Shown one piece after another: positions 1-5,750 of a DNA stretch of 12,371 nucleotides (position 1 is the stretch's first letter; each line of letters opens with the position of its first letter). A model generated the notes under the pieces. It ran no database searches. It was not told the DNA's origin and saw nothing but the letters and a program-made list of their open reading frames with translations. The position numbers and the translations under genes were made by a program. Source of the DNA: JBBKWX01 sp037969175 (lineage in GTDB: Bacteria; Bacteroidota; Bacteroidia; AKYH767-A; JBBKVM01); contig JBBKWX010000119.1 of the NCBI GenBank assembly GCA_037969175.1, positions 1-12,371 on the forward strand, in the 5' to 3' direction.

Positions 1-23
1 CCCCGCCTGATGCTAAAGCAACC

Positions 24-36
24 ATGTAAAAGCAGT
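24..36 (+). repeat. Left subterminal inverted repeat of the IS
   Basis: ATGTAAAAGCAGT pairs, with one extra A, with the reverse complement of 1454-1465. The neighbouring segment 17-27 (AGCAACCATGT) is the exact reverse complement of 1259-1269 inside the predicted guide RNA, so this end may be read by the RNA as the donor half. Confidence 0.5.
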
Positions 37-67
37 AACTTAAGCTAACATATAAACTGCTATTTAA

Positions 68-1138
68 ATGGAAACTCAAATCACTGCTTCAGGCCCTAAG
101 TTATTCATTGGGATGGACATACACAAGAAAAGTTGGACTATTCAAATGCGAACAGATATCTGCGATCATAAGACGATGACCATCACACCGGATGCCGTGG
201 TTTTAGCGGATTATGCTGAAACTAATTTCCCGGGACATGCTGTTCACCTCACTTACGAAGCGGGTTGTTGCGGATTCTCTGCCTCTAGGTACTTTCTTTC
301 TCTGGGCTGGGAAGTTACTGTAGTTAATCCTTCAGATGTACCCCGGATGGATAAACAGAATTATCAAAAGACAGATAAGATCGATTGCCGCAACCTGGCC
401 CGTCAGCTTCAGGGAGGCCAGCTCAAAGCGATACATATTCCTACCGAAGAACAGGATCTGTTAAAAAGTCTTGTGCGTCAGCGAGCTCAGATTACGCGCC
501 AGTTACGTTGTGTTAAGAATCAAATCAAATCGTTGCTGTTGTATCATGGAATATCCATTCCTGCCATTTACGAAAACAAGCAATGGAGTCTTGATTTTGT
601 GACCTGGTTGTCCAGCGTGGAATGGACCGAGACTACCGGAAAATTTTGCATGATGAGTAAATTGCGGATGTATGCTGCAATCAAATCGGAATATTTACAG
701 CTGGCAAATCAATTGCGAGCCTATTGCCGGAAGTACCATAAACAGGACTATTATTTGTTGAAAAGTATTCCGGGTATTGGCGGCTATCTGGCATCAGTGG
801 TGCTTGGTGAATTAGGTGATATACGCAGGTTTAATACAGAAGCACAATTTGCATCGTATGTCGGTATTACACCTGTGATCCGAAATTCAGGCAGCACAGA
901 AAGCCAAGGCAGAATTACTCCGCGTTGCAAATCCTTGCTGCGAAGTTACCTGATCGAGGCCTCGTGGCAGGCGCTTCGGCTGGATCCGGAAATGCAATCC
1001 TATTACAGAACCCATCAGGGTAAGAATTCAAAAGTGATAATAATCAAGATTGCACGAAAACTGTTAAACCGCATATTGTCGGTGATCAAAAACCAACAAC
1101 CTTATCAATGCAATTATACATTATTGAAAAGTAAATGA
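68..1138 (+). CDS. IS110-family transposase (DEDD recombinase, IS1111-like)
   Basis: A 356-aa protein of the usual length for IS110/IS1111 transposases, which are RuvC-like DEDD recombinases that move DNA under RNA guidance. The N-terminal RuvC-like domain starts with the FIGMDIHKKSW strand. Likely acidic residues are D17, E64 (in TYEAG), D103 and D106 (in KTDKIDC). A helical middle part (about 125-220) contains many basic residues. The C-terminal Transposase_20-type domain shows SIPGIG (233-238, a helix-hairpin-helix-like turn), YVGITP (264-269) and the SGS motif (274-276) that holds the presumed catalytic serine, followed by GRIT and a CKSLLRSYL helix. The reading frame is intact, so the element may be active. 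The ATG at 68 is the only good start. The short leader contains the left subterminal repeat. Family assignment is secure; the IS1111 subgroup is inferred from the downstream RNA-like region. Confidence 0.93.
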   Translation: METQITASGPKLFIGMDIHKKSWTIQMRTDICDHKTMTITPDAVVLADYAETNFPGHAVHLTYEAGCCGFSASRYFLSLGWEVTVVNPSDVPRMDKQNYQKTDKIDCRNLARQLQGGQLKAIHIPTEEQDLLKSLVRQRAQITRQLRCVKNQIKSLLLYHGISIPAIYENKQWSLDFVTWLSSVEWTETTGKFCMMSKLRMYAAIKSEYLQLANQLRAYCRKYHKQDYYLLKSIPGIGGYLASVVLGELGDIRRFNTEAQFASYVGITPVIRNSGSTESQGRITPRCKSLLRSYLIEASWQALRLDPEMQSYYRTHQGKNSKVIIIKIARKLLNRILSVIKNQQPYQCNYTLLKSK

Positions 1139-1147
1139 AAAGATTCA

Positions 1148-1319
1148 AATCAATAAATTCTTAACATATTATGGGCAGACTACATAACACGTGAGGTGGC
1201 GTCCGGATGGATGTCCACACAGCCAAAGCAGGTAGCTGTCCGTTTCATCAATAGAACCACATGGTTGCTGGTAGACGCAGAAATTGCGTACTACACATAG
1301 GAGTCTGAATTTATTGATT
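1148..1319 (+). ncRNA. Candidate bridge/seek RNA of the IS110-family element
   Basis: No plausible protein is encoded here, but the segment has strong pairing potential. A 13-bp perfect outer stem joins 1148-1160 to 1307-1319, and a second stem joins 1177-1181 to 1302-1306. After a large internal loop, 1199-1203 (GCGTC) pairs with 1274-1278 (GACGC). Inside that, 1204-1207 pairs with 1239-1242, 1219-1223 with 1235-1239 (these two share one base), and 1255-1258 with 1263-1266 around ACAT. Loop segments match DNA at the element ends: 1183-1193 is the reverse complement of 1471-1481, 1295-1303 equals 1462-1470, and 1259-1269 is the reverse complement of 17-27. IS110-family transposases are known to use such RNAs to choose donor and target, and in IS1111 members the RNA lies downstream of the transposase. 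Exact transcript ends are unknown, and the fold was drawn by hand. Confidence 0.55.
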
Positions 1320-1453
1320 CGTATCGGTGCATTGAAATGTGAAAAACTCAACAGCGCAAAATGTCAGCGCCGTTTTTCACAATTCAACACACACAAAAAA
1401 AAACAAGAAAAAGAACAGAAAAAAAAAATAAAAAAGCTATATTTAAATACGAA

Positions 1454-1465
1454 ACTGCTTTACAT
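1454..1465 (-). repeat. Right subterminal inverted repeat of the IS
   Basis: ACTGCTTTACAT is the reverse complement of ATGTAAAGCAGT and mirrors 24-36 apart from one A. It is preceded by a very A-rich stretch (about 1387-1436), in which I see no gene or structure. Confidence 0.5.
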
Positions 1466-1470
1466 AGGAG

Positions 1471-1484
1471 CACGTGTTATGCGC
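1471..1484 (-). other. att-like half site with GTTATGCGC core, flanking the IS
   Basis: CACGTGTTATGCGC begins immediately after the presumed right end of the IS. Its core GTTATGCGC occurs once more, in inverted orientation, at 2191-2199 next to the recombinase. Read on the minus strand, GCGCATAAC follows the stop of the 1548-2141 gene. That is where the first arm (R'') of an integron-type attC site would start, complementary to the GTTATGCGC at the other edge of the cassette. The rest of such a site would lie left of the IS, at or before the window start. The reading as a disrupted recombination site is inference. Confidence 0.35.
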
Positions 1485-1547
1485 TTTTGTTTTTTATAAA
1501 TGTTATTCCGGGTAGATTCATTGATATGCATGCAATGCCAGATGTTA

Positions 1548-2141
1548 TTACTTAAGTAATTTATAATTAATTCCTATTGCAAATCCATAATTCGTATAAC
1601 TGGGTGCAAATAATTTATAGCTCGGTTTTGAATGTGTTATGTTATTCAGAAAATGACCATCAATTAATAAGTTGAGATGTTTGTCAATTGGCTTTTCAAT
1701 TCCTAATGTAAAATTGTAGCCTATATTCAATATTCGATCAGGCCTGTAAGATTCAGGAAGTTGATTGTATTCTTTCCAAAGTAAATAGTCAAGGTAAATG
1801 CCAGCTGAAACATAAATGACTTTTGTATCATATCGGTAATTGATTGGAATGTCTAAATTTCGATAAACCACTCTATTATAATCGTAAGATTGTCTGACAG
1901 CTTTTGACATCAGGTAAATTCCTGATTCAATGGATGATTTTGATTTTTTAATCTTGCGAACAACTTGAAAACCTCCACTTACCACAGTGGATCCATCTGG
2001 TACCAAAGAATAATCATTGCTATAATCTACAATAAACTTAGTCCCAAACTTGTATTTGAAATTATTGTAGACTATTGTTGTGTCCTGTCCAAAACTCGAA
2101 GACGAAATTAAGACCAAAATAAATGCAAAAATATATTTCAT
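1548..2141 (-). CDS. Small outer-membrane beta-barrel protein, cassette-like position
   Basis: A 197-aa protein with an N-terminal signal peptide (hydrophobic 3-15, cleavage probably after SFGQ at 19) and an otherwise amphipathic beta-rich sequence. Alternating aromatic strands include SIESGIYLMSK, RNLDIPINYRY, IYVSAGIYLDYLL and the C-terminal YGFAIGINYKLLK. The pattern (fitting to a family mean, 'DIPI' then 'Y.SAGIY') is that of the PorT-like outer membrane beta-barrel domain common in Bacteroidota; a specific function cannot be named. The ATG at 2139-2141 directly precedes a good signal peptide. The gene sits alone between two inverted GTTATGCGC cores (1475-1483 and 2191-2199) and shares orientation with the recombinase, as a captured gene cassette would. 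It is clearly AT-rich, more so than the helicase region. Confidence 0.75.
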   Translation of the reverse strand: MKYIFAFILVLISSSSFGQDTTIVYNNFKYKFGTKFIVDYSNDYSLVPDGSTVVSGGFQVVRKIKKSKSSIESGIYLMSKAVRQSYDYNRVVYRNLDIPINYRYDTKVIYVSAGIYLDYLLWKEYNQLPESYRPDRILNIGYNFTLGIEKPIDKHLNLLIDGHFLNNITHSKPSYKLFAPSYTNYGFAIGINYKLLK

Positions 2142-2190
2142 CTTATCAAAAAATAATACTGTATTTATATTGTATCATTCAATATGAATA

Positions 2191-2272
2191 GCGCATAACT
2201 AACTTATAGTCCTGTATCCATCATTCTCCGTTTCGCCTATCACACAAACGGTAGGAGATAGGAGCTTAGTTT
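2191..2272 (-). other. attI/attC-like imperfect palindrome beside the recombinase
   Basis: The 82-bp segment lies between the stop of the recombinase and the cassette-like gene. Arms pair in register: 2197-2202 (AACTAA) with 2266-2271 (TTAGTT), 2210-2213 (TCCT) with 2260-2263 (AGGA), 2216-2218 with 2257-2259, and an apical stem 2228-2233 (CCGTTT) with 2246-2251 (AAACGG) around a 12-base loop. Stems are interrupted by unequal unpaired segments (seven bases against two between the outer boxes), which is the topology of integron attC hairpins. The minus strand ends in GTTATGCGC, repeated in inverted form at 1475-1483. Integron cores are GTTRRRY, so this is not a canonical match. Other explanations are an ordinary phage-type att site or a terminator-like palindrome, although no U-tract is present. 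Confidence 0.35.
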
Positions 2273-2289
2273 GGATAGGAGATGAGGTA

Positions 2290-3450
2290 CTATTCCAGGT
2301 CAAGATCGTCCAAGGGAGACTTGATCTGCCCCAGCTTTGCCATGCTAACGTGCGTATAGATCTCAGTAGTCCTGCTGTCTTTATGCCCCAATAAAACTTG
2401 TACATGCCGGAGATCTGTCCCGGCCTCATGTAAATGTGTTGCATAACTGTGCCTTAATGAATGTAATGTTACTTTCTTAGTTATTCCGGCCTTGTCCCTA
2501 GCCCGGTTAAACACCTGCTCAACACTCTTAGCCGAATATTGCTTGCCCTGCTTATTCCCCTCAAACAAATATAACACAGGACGGTAGATTAAAAAATATT
2601 CCCTCAACATTTTTACGATCTTTTTTGAGATGGGTACCATCCTGTCTTTATTTCCCTTTGCCTGCATCACCGCTAAAACCATCCGCTTCGAATCTATATC
2701 CTTCAACTGTATCCTTAAAGCCTCACCTCGCCTCAATCCACATCCATAGATCATCGACAATATCGTAAAGTGCTTTATGTTATTGGTGTTCTTCAATATC
2801 ATGATCACCTCCTCCTGGCTCATCACTATAGGTAATTTCTTGGGACGCTGTGGTCTCTCTATATCATCAATATCCACACTGCATTTAGGAATGGTTTTCA
2901 AAAACAATTTCAAAGCACTCAAAAATTGATTCTGATAAGATGCAGATAGATCTTGAATGATTATTATTTTACTGTTGAACCGATGAATGTCATCTGCAGT
3001 GATTTCATTGGGTTTGCGACCGTTGAAAAATCGAAAGAATAATATCAAACAACCCATATAAGATTCTATGGTCTTTTCTGCATACCGCATTACTTGCATC
3101 CATTCTTTGAACTTCTTCAGATCATTGGCCAATTCTTCTGTTAAAGGCGCTAACTCAACTTTTTCTTTTACCGGCTTTTCTATTTCCTGATGATGATTCT
3201 TTACAAACTCCCTGAAAAATTCTTTGTCAACTTCATCCTCGAATACAAATTCAACATGATCTCTCAAAAGCTCTACCATACGATACGCAATGGCAGCATC
3301 CATAGGGATATGCCAGCACTTCATCTTGGGTTCCCAACGTGAATTGAAAATGGCTTTTACACGCTCCACCATCAATGGATCATAATCAAAATTCAAACCT
3401 ATTCTGTTTTGATATCCAACCCGGATCATCTTGATCAATATCTTTTTCAT
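2290..3450 (-). CDS. Tyrosine recombinase with HARP-like N-terminal domain
   Basis: Site-specific recombinase of the XerC/XerD/integron-integrase fold. Numbered from the ATG at 3448-3450, the residues are: N-terminal extension about 1-92; SAM-like core-binding domain about 106-188; catalytic domain about 205-372 with R240 (GLRRGE), K265 (KGNKDR), H330 and R333 (HSLRH), H356 (LLGHKD) and Y365 (EIYTH). All six catalytic positions are present. The extension (LNFDYDPLMVERVKAIF then RWEPKMKCWHIP) follows the pattern of HARP domains, [F-x-Y...R-x-[YW]...K-x-W]. The additional alpha-helical insert of classical IntI is absent. A GTG one codon upstream is possible; I prefer the ATG. The gene ends 18 bp from the palindromic att-like site, and the next gene lies in the same orientation. 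An integron-like or cassette role is inferred; a general integrase or Xer-like role cannot be excluded. Confidence 0.9.
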   Translation of the reverse strand: MKKILIKMIRVGYQNRIGLNFDYDPLMVERVKAIFNSRWEPKMKCWHIPMDAAIAYRMVELLRDHVEFVFEDEVDKEFFREFVKNHHQEIEKPVKEKVELAPLTEELANDLKKFKEWMQVMRYAEKTIESYMGCLILFFRFFNGRKPNEITADDIHRFNSKIIIIQDLSASYQNQFLSALKLFLKTIPKCSVDIDDIERPQRPKKLPIVMSQEEVIMILKNTNNIKHFTILSMIYGCGLRRGEALRIQLKDIDSKRMVLAVMQAKGNKDRMVPISKKIVKMLREYFLIYRPVLYLFEGNKQGKQYSAKSVEQVFNRARDKAGITKKVTLHSLRHSYATHLHEAGTDLRHVQVLLGHKDSRTTEIYTHVSMAKLGQIKSPLDDLDLE

Positions 3451-3615
3451 CACAATTTTTGTGAAAAAATAAGATGCTTTTGATCAAAATAAAATAGGGG
3501 ATTGCACTTTCCCGCATATAAGATGGGACATAAAAGAAGTGAGAAGTGAGAATAGCGAGGGAGCGGAGAGTGATTTAAATGAAACGTAATTCACTACATA
3601 AACATTAAAAAAAAT

Positions 3616-3655
3616 GGAACACGGATGACACGGATTAGGCGGGTTTTCACGGATA
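3616..3655 (-). repeat. ATCCGTGT-type intergenic repeat, inverted copy
   Basis: Reads on the plus strand as alternating CACGGAT and CGGATTAG words, which is the reverse complement of the copies at 3704-3745 and 3903-3945. Together they make this 560-bp gene-free stretch (3451-4014) look like nested or decayed inverted repeats. The part 3451-3615 shows nothing recognisable beyond purine-rich GTGAGAAG words near 3540. Confidence 0.6.
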
Positions 3656-3703
3656 AAAAAAATAGATCAAACAAGTTTAACCTGCATAATTAGCGCTGAA
3701 ATA

Positions 3704-3745
3704 TTCCGTGTTAATCCGTAATAATCCGTCTAATCCGTGTTCTAT
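3704..3745 (+). repeat. ATCCGTGT-type intergenic repeat
   Basis: Built from the words TCCGTGTTAATCCGT, AATCCGTCTAATCCGTGT and TTCTATC. It shares its core (AATCCGTCTAATCCGTGT) with 3903-3945 and 5534-5560. Confidence 0.65.
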
Positions 3746-3787
3746 CAAACCCAAACCCAAACTCAAACCCAAACTCAAACCCAAACT
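3746..3787 (+). repeat. Seven tandem CAAACY hexamers
   Basis: Seven consecutive 6-bp units, CAAACC or CAAACT, run without interruption. The order is C,C,T,C,T,C,T at the last position, so part of it has a 12-bp higher period. It lies directly after an ATCCGTGT repeat. Slipped-strand expansion is the simplest origin; no function can be read. Confidence 0.85.
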
Positions 3788-3813
3788 TTGCTTTTAACCG
3801 CAGAGATGCAAAG

Positions 3814-3827
3814 CCCGCTGCACGGGC
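3814..3827. repeat. Short GC-rich palindrome, copy 1
   Basis: CCCGCTGCACGGGC; with the G before it, GCCCG pairs with CGGGC around CTGCA. It appears to interrupt a CGCAGAGA/CGCGGAGA-type degenerate repeat at 3799-3846. The same element occurs at 3974-3987 with one substitution. Confidence 0.55.
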
Positions 3828-3902
3828 AACGCGGAGATACGGAGAGTTTTCTGCGTATACACACTTTCGAATTTATTAGCTGAAATTATTTAGATATTTT
3901 TT

Positions 3903-3945
3903 TATCCGTGTTAATCCGTCTAATCCGTGTCATCCGTGTTCTATC
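3903..3945 (+). repeat. ATCCGTGT-type intergenic repeat
   Basis: Words ATCCGTGTTAATCCGT, CTAATCCGTGTCATCCGTG and TTCTATC. The best preserved copy; its reverse complement corresponds to 3616-3655. Confidence 0.65.
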
Positions 3946-3973
3946 AACATCACGGCAACACAATGACACAAAA

Positions 3974-3987
3974 CCCGCTGCATGGGC
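3974..3987. repeat. Short GC-rich palindrome, copy 2
   Basis: CCCGCTGCATGGGC, one base different from 3814-3827. On the minus strand it is followed by TTTTGTG and lies about 30 bp past the stop of the T9SS-cargo gene, so it could also act as a weak transcription stop for that gene. Confidence 0.45.
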
Positions 3988-4014
3988 AGAATGCATCCCT
4001 AAAAGAATCTGGAT

Positions 4015-5349
4015 TTATTTCTGTTTAACGATACGCAAAGTCCTTGCATGACTCTCATCTGTATACTTAACAAAATAGTATCCATTTGAAAGATCACTCA
4101 TGTCAACATCTAGCTCAGTAGAATTCACAGAAATATACTTTACCGATCTTCCATAAATATCCACAACTTCAATCCTTCCTGATCCGCTTTGGTTAGTCAG
4201 CTTTATCGTAAGATTATCTTTCGCAGGATTAGGATTCGCACTGATTCCAAAATTAAATTCTTCTTCAATTCCTGTTGGAGCAGCGGTTGTAAAAAATGTA
4301 TAATTCCAATTTGAATAGGTTCCATTTCCACAATACGAACGCACATAAGCATAGTGCAGCGTTGATGGGGGCAACCCGCTTGCAACATATGGCGATGCTA
4401 AAATCGTTGTGCCATTACCGCTTGGTGCAGCAGCTGTAGTGCTAACCACATACTCATAAGCAACCGCATTTGCCGAAGGATTCCAACTGATGGTAGCACC
4501 GTTGGCAGTAACCGACGTTGCTGTTATGCTCATGGCAATACCACATGGCAAAGAAGCCGTAGTAAATGAGTAGCTGCTCCAGCCGGTCAGACTAGCTGTA
4601 CCACAATCTGTCCTTACAAACAAATAATAGGTCTTGGAAGGTAGCAATGCCGAAGTGCTAAATGAAGTACCTTGAATGGGTGTACCTATGCCGGTTGGAG
4701 TACTTGCGATGGTATCCAAAACATACTCATAACCCACAGCTCCCGGTCCTGCTGCCCAGGATAGATTTGCAGAGTTTGTGGTGATCCCTGTTGCACTTAA
4801 ACCTGTGGGCGCAGTACATGGCAAGACGCCAACGACATTGAGCGTAAAATCGTCGTAATTGCCGTATTGGTATGCGCCGCATCCACCATATCCATTAGCT
4901 CCTACGGAAGTCCCGTCAGAGCCCCAGGATGCAATGACACGCATACGATACATTCCGGGTGAAGCAGAGCCGGGTACTGTGATCGAAAAGTTATAGGTGT
5001 TGCTCGAATTAGGTTGATACATAGTATACAGATTTTCATCCACATCATCAAAATCTCCATCCGCATTCAGATCGATCCAAACCGAACAGCCGCAAAAATT
5101 TGCATTCGTAACCGTCATGGTTTCTGCTAATCCTGCAGTAACATTGGTTGAAGTGGATGTAAAATCCCAGGTCGTACATGAAGAGGGTGCCACCCAATTG
5201 ATCGAGCCTATATCTATTGTTTGATTTCTCCAGGTACTACAGCCGTTTACAAAACTTGGAGCGCAATAGGTTTGTGCAATCGTGGTTGATGTAAAAAACA
5301 TCAACAAAAAAATAAATACAATTTGAATTTTGGAGATAAAGTTTTTCAT
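4015..5349 (-). CDS. T9SS-secreted protein: GEVED-like domain, two FN3 domains, type A sorting tail
   Basis: A 444-aa secreted or cell-surface protein. Residues 1-25 are a signal peptide (hydrophobic IVFIFLLMFFTSTTIA, cleavage near IAQ). About 28-173 matches GEVED-type beta-sandwich modules: a calcium-loop-like DLNADGDFDD (93-102), MYRMRVIASWG (133-143) and YGNYDDFTLNV (162-172) in place of GEVEDYTLNV. Two fibronectin III domains follow (about 178-265 and 268-355), each with a conserved 'ANLSW/ATISW', a central 'YEYV' and a 'YxxYVRxxCG' strand. The last ~75 residues (PNPAKDNLTIKL, VVDIYGRSVK, LSNGYYFVKY, RTLRIVKQK) form a Por_Secre_tail signal, which directs export by the type IX system and is normally removed. 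No catalytic domain is seen, so an adhesive or structural role is likely but unproven. The gene stands alone between two repeat-rich gaps. Confidence 0.88.
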   Translation of the reverse strand: MKNFISKIQIVFIFLLMFFTSTTIAQTYCAPSFVNGCSTWRNQTIDIGSINWVAPSSCTTWDFTSTSTNVTAGLAETMTVTNANFCGCSVWIDLNADGDFDDVDENLYTMYQPNSSNTYNFSITVPGSASPGMYRMRVIASWGSDGTSVGANGYGGCGAYQYGNYDDFTLNVVGVLPCTAPTGLSATGITTNSANLSWAAGPGAVGYEYVLDTIASTPTGIGTPIQGTSFSTSALLPSKTYYLFVRTDCGTASLTGWSSYSFTTASLPCGIAMSITATSVTANGATISWNPSANAVAYEYVVSTTAAAPSGNGTTILASPYVASGLPPSTLHYAYVRSYCGNGTYSNWNYTFFTTAAPTGIEEEFNFGISANPNPAKDNLTIKLTNQSGSGRIEVVDIYGRSVKYISVNSTELDVDMSDLSNGYYFVKYTDESHARTLRIVKQK

Positions 5350-5407
5350 GATCTCAGGTTAATAGGTCAATTTACAATACGCTTATAAAGATACAAGCTA
5401 AGCAATA

Positions 5408-5433
5408 ATTGAAAAAAAACAAATTTTTTCAAT
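5408..5433. repeat. AT-rich 10-bp inverted repeat upstream of the T9SS-cargo gene
   Basis: ATTGAAAAAA at 5408-5417 pairs with TTTTTTCAAT at 5424-5433 around AACAAA. It lies about 60 bp upstream of the start at 5349, in a 400-bp gene-free stretch (5350-5750) that otherwise holds degenerate AATTACGAA words (5431-5480) and the three elements listed next. Function unknown. Confidence 0.4.
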
Positions 5434-5502
5434 TACGAATTACCAATTACGAGATACGAATTAATTTAAAAATTTTGAATTATGAATTGTTTGATATTCC
5501 GT

Positions 5503-5526
5503 CCCCCTTTAGGGGGATTTAGGGGG
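5503..5526. repeat. CCCCC-TTTA-GGGGG repeat motif
   Basis: CCCCC (5503-5507) can pair with GGGGG at 5512-5516 or with the second run at 5522-5526, with TTTA words between. It has the look of a dispersed intergenic repeat common in Bacteroidota genomes; the comparison is from memory. Confidence 0.5.
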
Positions 5527-5533
5527 TGATCGG

Positions 5534-5560
5534 ATCCGTAAAAATCCGTCTAATCCGTGT
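5534..5560 (+). repeat. ATCCGTGT-type intergenic repeat, short copy
   Basis: ATCCGTAAAAATCCGT followed by CTAATCCGTGT. It shares the 11-base end with the copies at 3704-3745 and 3903-3945, so the repeat family flanks the T9SS-cargo gene on both sides. Confidence 0.6.
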
Positions 5561-5638
5561 GCCATTTTTATCGGACTTTTTTATAACCACTGAGTTCGCT
5601 GTTGTAAAATAACACAGATTCTCCTTGCAGTAAAAATC

Positions 5639-5679
5639 AAAAAAAAATACTCAACATTCATAATTGAACATTGAGTATT
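5639..5679 (-). terminator. Intrinsic terminator of the RhlE-type helicase gene
   Basis: On the minus strand, AATACTCAA pairs with TTGAGTATT (9 bp; plus-strand arms 5646-5654 and 5671-5679), with four further pairs inside after a two-base mismatch. Nine T residues follow (plus-strand A run 5639-5647). The hairpin lies about 70 bp downstream of the stop at 5751. Confidence 0.65.
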
Positions 5680-5750
5680 GAATTTCTAACTCCTAATTTC
5701 TCATTAGATATCACATTCCTAATTTACCATTTCTAATTATTTTTATTCGT

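Larger units (their letters stand above)
15..1470 (+). mobile_element. IS110-family (IS1111-like) insertion sequence, approximate limits
   Basis: The element consists of a DEDD transposase gene plus about 330 bp of non-coding DNA downstream of it. The ends are estimated, not proven. A subterminal inverted repeat is visible: 24-36 (ATGTAAAAGCAGT) against 1454-1465 (ACTGCTTTACAT), matching except for one extra A. IS1111-group elements carry subterminal inverted repeats with a few bases outside them, which would put the tips near 12-20 and 1466-1470 and give a length of about 1.45 kb. No flanking target duplication is seen, as expected for this family. The non-coding part lies 3' of the transposase, which favours IS1111 over classical IS110, where it lies 5'. 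The left limit could extend beyond the window. Confidence 0.6.

Noticed and set aside
1169..1555. Three small open frames (both strands) downstream of the transposase
   Set aside because: They overlap the structured RNA and the A-rich segment, show no protein-like composition or homology, and are better explained by non-coding IS sequence.
2290..3450. Classical IntI integrase
   Set aside because: The IntI-specific insert between the second and third catalytic patches is missing, so only 'integron-like' is considered.
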